A DNA stretch of 8,957 nt from Bifidobacteriaceae bacterium. Lineage in GTDB: Bacteria; Actinomycetota; Actinomycetes; Actinomycetales; WQXJ01. Below, piece after piece: positions 6,795 through 8,957 of the stretch (the first letter of the stretch is position 1; every line of letters begins with the position of its first letter). The notes under the pieces are model-generated. The model was not told where the DNA came from and ran no database searches. It saw only the letters and a program-made list of their open reading frames with translations. The translations under genes were made by a program, and so were the position numbers. The stretch spans positions 1 to 8,957 of the forward strand of contig JAITKC010000033.1 in NCBI GenBank assembly GCA_031278665.1, read 5' to 3'.

Positions 6795-8702
6795 GCCGGC
6801 CCGCTCCTCGTCCAGCCGCCCGCGCGCCGGCCGCGACGTCTGCGCTTCGAACCGCCTTTAACCGCCCGGCGGTCGCCTCGCCCCAAAGTTCATCTCTCCG
6901 CCGATGCCGCCGCAGTCGCCGATGCCGATGTCGCCGATGCCGATGCCGCCGCAGTCGCCGGGGCCGCCGGGGCCATTCGGGTGCGGCGCGCGGCGCCGGC
7001 CGACCAAGCCGGGGCCGCCGCCGTGTTCTTGGAATGCTGGAACGAGAGCTACCGGGCGTTCATGTCGCCCCGCCAGCTCGCCCAAATCAACCAGGCAAGC
7101 GCCGACGAACTGTGGGAACGCAGTTTTGCCAGGCCGGGGCGGACGATTTTAGTGGCGGCGGCCGACGCCGGCCCGGTGGTCGGGGTGGTGACGGCGTCGA
7201 TCGACCCGGCCGATCCCGGCCGCGGCCTGATCCACTCGCTTTACGTCTCGCCGCGCAGCCAAGGCCAGGGGTTGGGACGCCGGCTCTTGGCGGCGGCCCG
7301 CGCGGCGCTGGCCGAAGGCGGGGCCGTCGAAGTCTCGCTCCATGTTCTGGCGGACAACGCGCAAGCGGTCGCGTTCTACCGCCGCGTCGGCTTCGCCCCG
7401 GATGGGCGCCGGCCGGCGGACGAGTTCGGCCTGCCCGTGCTGAGCCTGAGCCAACCCCTCAACGCGCCAGAGGCCGACGCGGCCGGCGGCCAGACCGCGA
7501 CCGCATGCGGGCGAGCCGACGCGGGGACGGCCGACACGGCATCGGGCGCGGCCGGGCGAATGGCCGAAGCGGCGGCGCTGGCCGTCAAAGACTTGCTCGG
7601 CGACGGCTGCGGAGCGGTTGTCGCGGTCCGCTGGAAGACGGCGCGAGCGGTCTTCGGCGTAGGCGGCGCGAACTTGGCCGGGCAGCCGGTGACGCGGCGC
7701 GCGGCGTTCGACTTGGCGTCGGTGTCGAAAGTGCTCGGGACCGCCAGCGCGCTGATGGCGCTGGCCGGCGCGGGCGAGTTGGACCTCGACGACGAACTCG
7801 AGCGGTTCGGCGCGGCAGACGGCGCGCACCGGGGAACCACACTGCGCCACCTGTTGACGCACCGCGCCGGGCTGTGGGAATGGCAGCCGCTTTATCTGGC
7901 CGGCGGCGATCCGTTCGCCCTAATCGCCCGGCTGGGGCCGCGCCACGGCCTCGACCAGGGCCGCCACTACTCCGATCTGGGATTCATGTTGTTGGGGCGG
8001 GTGATTGAGACGGTCACCGGCTGGCGGCTCGACCAGGCGGTGTCGGCGCTGGTCACCGAGCCGCTGGGGCTTGGGCGAACCGGTTATGGGCCGGTCGGCG
8101 GATTCGTCGCCGCCAGCGGCCGGGCGGACCGGGCGGAGCGCGCGATGGTCGCGACCGGGGAGCCCTACCCGGTGGCCTTCGCGGATCGCGGATTCGCCTG
8201 GCGAACGGGCGAGACAATTGGCCAGGCCAACGACTGCAACGCCTATCACGCCTTCGACGGCGTCGCCGGACATGCCGGCCTGTTCTCGACCGCCGACGAC
8301 CTGCTGACGTTCATCGCCGCGCTGACCGGCCCGGAACTGGGCGAACGCTGGCCCGGAGCCGACGCCTTTTTCGCCGCCGGTTCGGGCGGCGGTTCGGGCG
8401 GCGGTTCGGGCGGCGGACACGACGCCGGACAGGGCTTGGGATGGCGCCTGGCGCAAACGCCGCCGGCGTTCGCGAGCCGGCGCGGCCCGGACCGGCGCGG
8501 CGCCGACGGCCCGCCTCCCGCGCCATTCGCCTACCACCTCGGATTCACCGGCTGCGGGCTCGGATTTGCGACGGACACCGGCGACGGGATCGCGATGCTG
8601 ACCAACCGGTTACTGGCCGATCCGCCGTGGCCGGACACCGACGCGCTCTGGGACGCCTGTCTGGCCGGCGCCCGGCGCGGATTGGAGGCCTGCGATGGCT
8701 GA
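5640..8702 (+). CDS. anmK: Trifunctional fusion: AnmK kinase + GNAT acetyltransferase + AmiE-like serine hydrolase
   Basis: A single uninterrupted frame of 1020 residues, against about 370-390 for ordinary AnmK. Order: AnmK (1-385), low-complexity linker (386-445), GNAT domain (446-605), linker rich in Ala/Gly/Asp/Thr (606-640), and class C beta-lactamase-like serine hydrolase (641-1020). All three domains keep their key motifs (see the separate domain entries), so this looks like a working fusion and not decay. No signal peptide or membrane segment is visible, so the protein should be cytoplasmic. It begins in the ATGA overlap with murQ and ends overlapping the ABC ATPase by 8 bases. In B. 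subtilis a GNAT (YbbJ) and the hydrolase AmiE (YbbE) are encoded near murQ as separate proteins. The inferred role is to strip the peptide from imported muropeptides and phosphorylate the anhydroMurNAc, with an unknown acetyl-transfer step. The symbol refers only to the first domain. A missed stop through assembly error cannot be excluded by eye but is unlikely, because all linkers remain open and use the same codons. Confidence 0.9.
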   Translation: MRVLGLISGTSHDAIDAAVVDFWGDGDLLHGRLALAEDFAYPAELRARLAAALPPAATTLAEVCALDTLIGQTFATAAQAMARAAGPLDAICSHGQTMYHWVDGGRALGSFQIGQPAWIAEATGVPVVADIRMRDIAAGGQGAPLAALIDALVLADAEAGGDSEADGEAEADGGGLAAALNLGGIANVTLVGGETVQAYDTGPANALIDAVVARLELDPAGFDRDGRIAASGRLEPRLLDSLLADPYYKLPPPKSTGKELFNFAYLERAQAEALGPDARLNAADLVATVTELTARTVADAIRPAGVRRVLASGGGARNGHLMRRLADLLAPAAVLTTDAVGLPADSKEAVLMALIGYFTMRGLPATIGSATGGRHPSVLGAITPGAGPLLVQPPARRPRRLRFEPPLTARRSPRPKVHLSADAAAVADADVADADAAAVAGAAGAIRVRRAAPADQAGAAAVFLECWNESYRAFMSPRQLAQINQASADELWERSFARPGRTILVAAADAGPVVGVVTASIDPADPGRGLIHSLYVSPRSQGQGLGRRLLAAARAALAEGGAVEVSLHVLADNAQAVAFYRRVGFAPDGRRPADEFGLPVLSLSQPLNAPEADAAGGQTATACGRADAGTADTASGAAGRMAEAAALAVKDLLGDGCGAVVAVRWKTARAVFGVGGANLAGQPVTRRAAFDLASVSKVLGTASALMALAGAGELDLDDELERFGAADGAHRGTTLRHLLTHRAGLWEWQPLYLAGGDPFALIARLGPRHGLDQGRHYSDLGFMLLGRVIETVTGWRLDQAVSALVTEPLGLGRTGYGPVGGFVAASGRADRAERAMVATGEPYPVAFADRGFAWRTGETIGQANDCNAYHAFDGVAGHAGLFSTADDLLTFIAALTGPELGERWPGADAFFAAGSGGGSGGGSGGGHDAGQGLGWRLAQTPPAFASRRGPDRRGADGPPPAPFAYHLGFTGCGLGFATDTGDGIAMLTNRLLADPPWPDTDALWDACLAGARRGLEACDG
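6129..6159 (+). repeat. Short direct repeat coding an acidic insert in the AnmK domain
   Basis: The 13-base unit GAAGCCGACGGCG occurs at 6129-6141 and again at 6147-6159 (period 18, in frame). It encodes EADG-type repeats within residues 164-173. The insert sits in a loop just before the conserved NLGGIANVT motif and looks like replication-slippage expansion. Confidence 0.7.
6900..6960 (+). repeat. Direct repeat in the AnmK-GNAT linker
   Basis: A 22-base unit beginning GCCGATGCCGCC is repeated exactly at 6900-6921 and 6939-6960 (period 39, in frame), with extra GCCGAT hexamers between the copies. It encodes an Ala/Asp/Val-rich segment (ADAAAVADADVADADAAAVA, residues 421-440) joining the kinase and acetyltransferase domains. 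It is probably a flexible or helical spacer grown by slippage. Confidence 0.85.
6975..7454 (+). other. Domain: GNAT-family N-acetyltransferase (residues 446-605)
   Basis: A complete GNAT fold: strand 1 IRVRRAAPAD (446-455), helix with FLECWNESYRAF (463-474), central strands around ILVAAADAGPVVGVVTASI, motif A IHSLYVSPRSQGQGLGRRLL (531-550) with the acetyl-CoA pyrophosphate loop Q541-G-Q-G544-L-G546, then the motif B region VSLHVLADNAQAVAFYRRVGF (from 565). The closing strand PVLSLSQPL ends near 607. The acceptor is unknown. By context it could be a muropeptide amine, an amino sugar or the released peptide. The B. subtilis murQ region also carries a GNAT gene (ybbJ), which makes a pathway role plausible. 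Confidence 0.88.
7560..8702 (+). other. Domain: class C beta-lactamase-like serine hydrolase, AmiE/YbbE type (residues 641-1020)
   Basis: Penicillin-binding-fold serine hydrolase with all three active-site motifs. S694-V-S-K697 (in FDLASVSKV) gives the nucleophile and lysine, Y777-S-D779 (in HYSDLGFMLLG) is the YxN-equivalent, and H966-L-G968 (in YHLGFTG) is the KTG/HxG-equivalent. LRHLLTHRAGL (735-745) and GVAGHAGLFSTADDL (874-888) are typical of the AmiE/YbbE and EstB-like group. B. subtilis AmiE is an N-acetylmuramyl-L-alanine amidase acting in muropeptide rescue, the best functional guess here. An esterase or other peptidase is possible, and an antibiotic-resistance beta-lactamase is unlikely. 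B. subtilis AmiE is exported, whereas this copy has no export signal. Confidence 0.85.
8379..8414 (+). repeat. Three perfect 12-base tandem repeats coding a GSGG linker
   Basis: GGTTCGGGCGGC is repeated three times without mismatch at 8379-8390, 8391-8402 and 8403-8414. It encodes GSGG-type units (residues 914-925), a glycine-serine loop inside the hydrolase domain between the GHAGLFST and HLG motifs. The array is in multiples of three, so copy changes would keep the frame. Confidence 0.92.
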
Positions 8703-8957
8703 GCCATTGTTGCGAATCGAAAACCTTTCGATCGAGTTTCAGGTCGGCGCCGAACGCGTCGCGGCGGTCAAGGATCTGTCGCTTGCGATCGCCGACGGCC
8801 AGACTGTGGCGCTGGTCGGCGAGTCCGGTTCGGGCAAGACCACGGCCTCCTCGGCGATCAACCGGCTGCTGCCGGAGAACGGCTTCATCACGGCCGGCCG
8901 GATCTTTTTGGACGGACGCGACCTGGCCGAGGTGCCGGAAGGCGAGATGGTCCGGCT
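8695..8957 (+). CDS. Dpp/Opp-type ABC transporter ATP-binding protein, 3' end beyond window
   Basis: ATPase that powers the importer whose permeases lie upstream. Only the first 87 codons are present. They begin LLRIENLSIEFQ (5-16), then VAAVKDLSLAIADGQTVALVGESGSGKTTASSAINRLLP, with Walker A GESGSGKT at residues 42-49. AGRIFLDGRDLAEV follows, as in DppD/OppD proteins. The Q-loop, signature LSGGQ and Walker B lie outside the window. The start ATG at 8695 has a GGAGG at 8684-8688 with a 6-base spacer and overlaps the fusion gene's stop by 8 bases. Dpp/Opp systems usually carry a second ATPase (DppF/OppF), which would be expected just downstream. Confidence 0.93.
   Translation, partial: MAEPLLRIENLSIEFQVGAERVAAVKDLSLAIADGQTVALVGESGSGKTTASSAINRLLPENGFITAGRIFLDGRDLAEVPEGEMVR

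Noticed and set aside
6900..8414. CRISPR-like or mobile-element repeats
   Set aside because: The repeats are short, in frame, without unique spacers of constant length, and lie inside a conserved coding frame. They are low-complexity protein linkers.
7560..8702. Antibiotic-resistance beta-lactamase
   Set aside because: The motifs match AmiE/EstB-like hydrolases better than AmpC, no export signal is present, and the context is cell-wall salvage.
1..8957. tRNA, rRNA, riboswitch, insertion sequence or phage genes
   Set aside because: No cloverleaf, rRNA-like, transposase, integrase or terminal-repeat sequence was seen on either strand by reading. The gaps are too short and show only the elements listed.

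Overview
The window is one strand of densely packed, very GC-rich coding DNA. Base composition, a lipobox-bearing ABC binding lipoprotein, strong GGAGG ribosome binding sites and overlapping start/stop codons suggest a high-GC Gram-positive bacterium (Actinomycetota). I cannot place it further from this sequence.

Layout, all on the + strand: (1) the 3' part of a MurR/RpiR-type regulator, 1-873; (2) a 144-base gap with a candidate promoter, a candidate operator and a small leader hairpin; (3) a family 5 peptide-type binding lipoprotein, 1018-2598; (4) a 117-base GC-rich, structured gap; (5) two Dpp/Opp-type permeases, 2716-3687 and 3684-4649; (6) murQ, MurNAc-6-phosphate etherase, 4654-5643; (7) a 1020-residue protein, 5640-8702, fusing anhydro-N-acetylmuramic acid kinase (AnmK), a GNAT acetyltransferase and a class C beta-lactamase-like serine hydrolase resembling AmiE/YbbE; (8) the first 87 codons of a Dpp/Opp-type ABC ATPase, 8695 to the window end. 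From 2716 onward the genes overlap by 4 to 8 bases or are 4 bases apart, so they are almost certainly cotranscribed and translationally coupled. No stretch over 300 bases lacks a gene.

Together this reads as a cell-wall (muropeptide) salvage operon. The inferred scheme is that the ABC transporter imports a muropeptide or anhydro-muropeptide, the hydrolase domain removes the peptide, AnmK converts 1,6-anhydroMurNAc to MurNAc-6-phosphate, and MurQ converts that to GlcNAc-6-phosphate and D-lactate. The MurR-like protein would sense a phosphosugar such as MurNAc-6-phosphate. The GNAT step is unknown.

Two points stand out. The recycling enzymes sit inside the gene order of a peptide ABC transporter, between the permeases and the ATPase. 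Kinase, acetyltransferase and amidase-like hydrolase are fused in one reading frame, with low-complexity repeats in a loop and at domain junctions. The same functional set (MurQ, MurR, a GNAT named YbbJ and the AmiE hydrolase) occurs as separate genes in the Bacillus subtilis murQ region, which supports the reading and makes the fusion notable.
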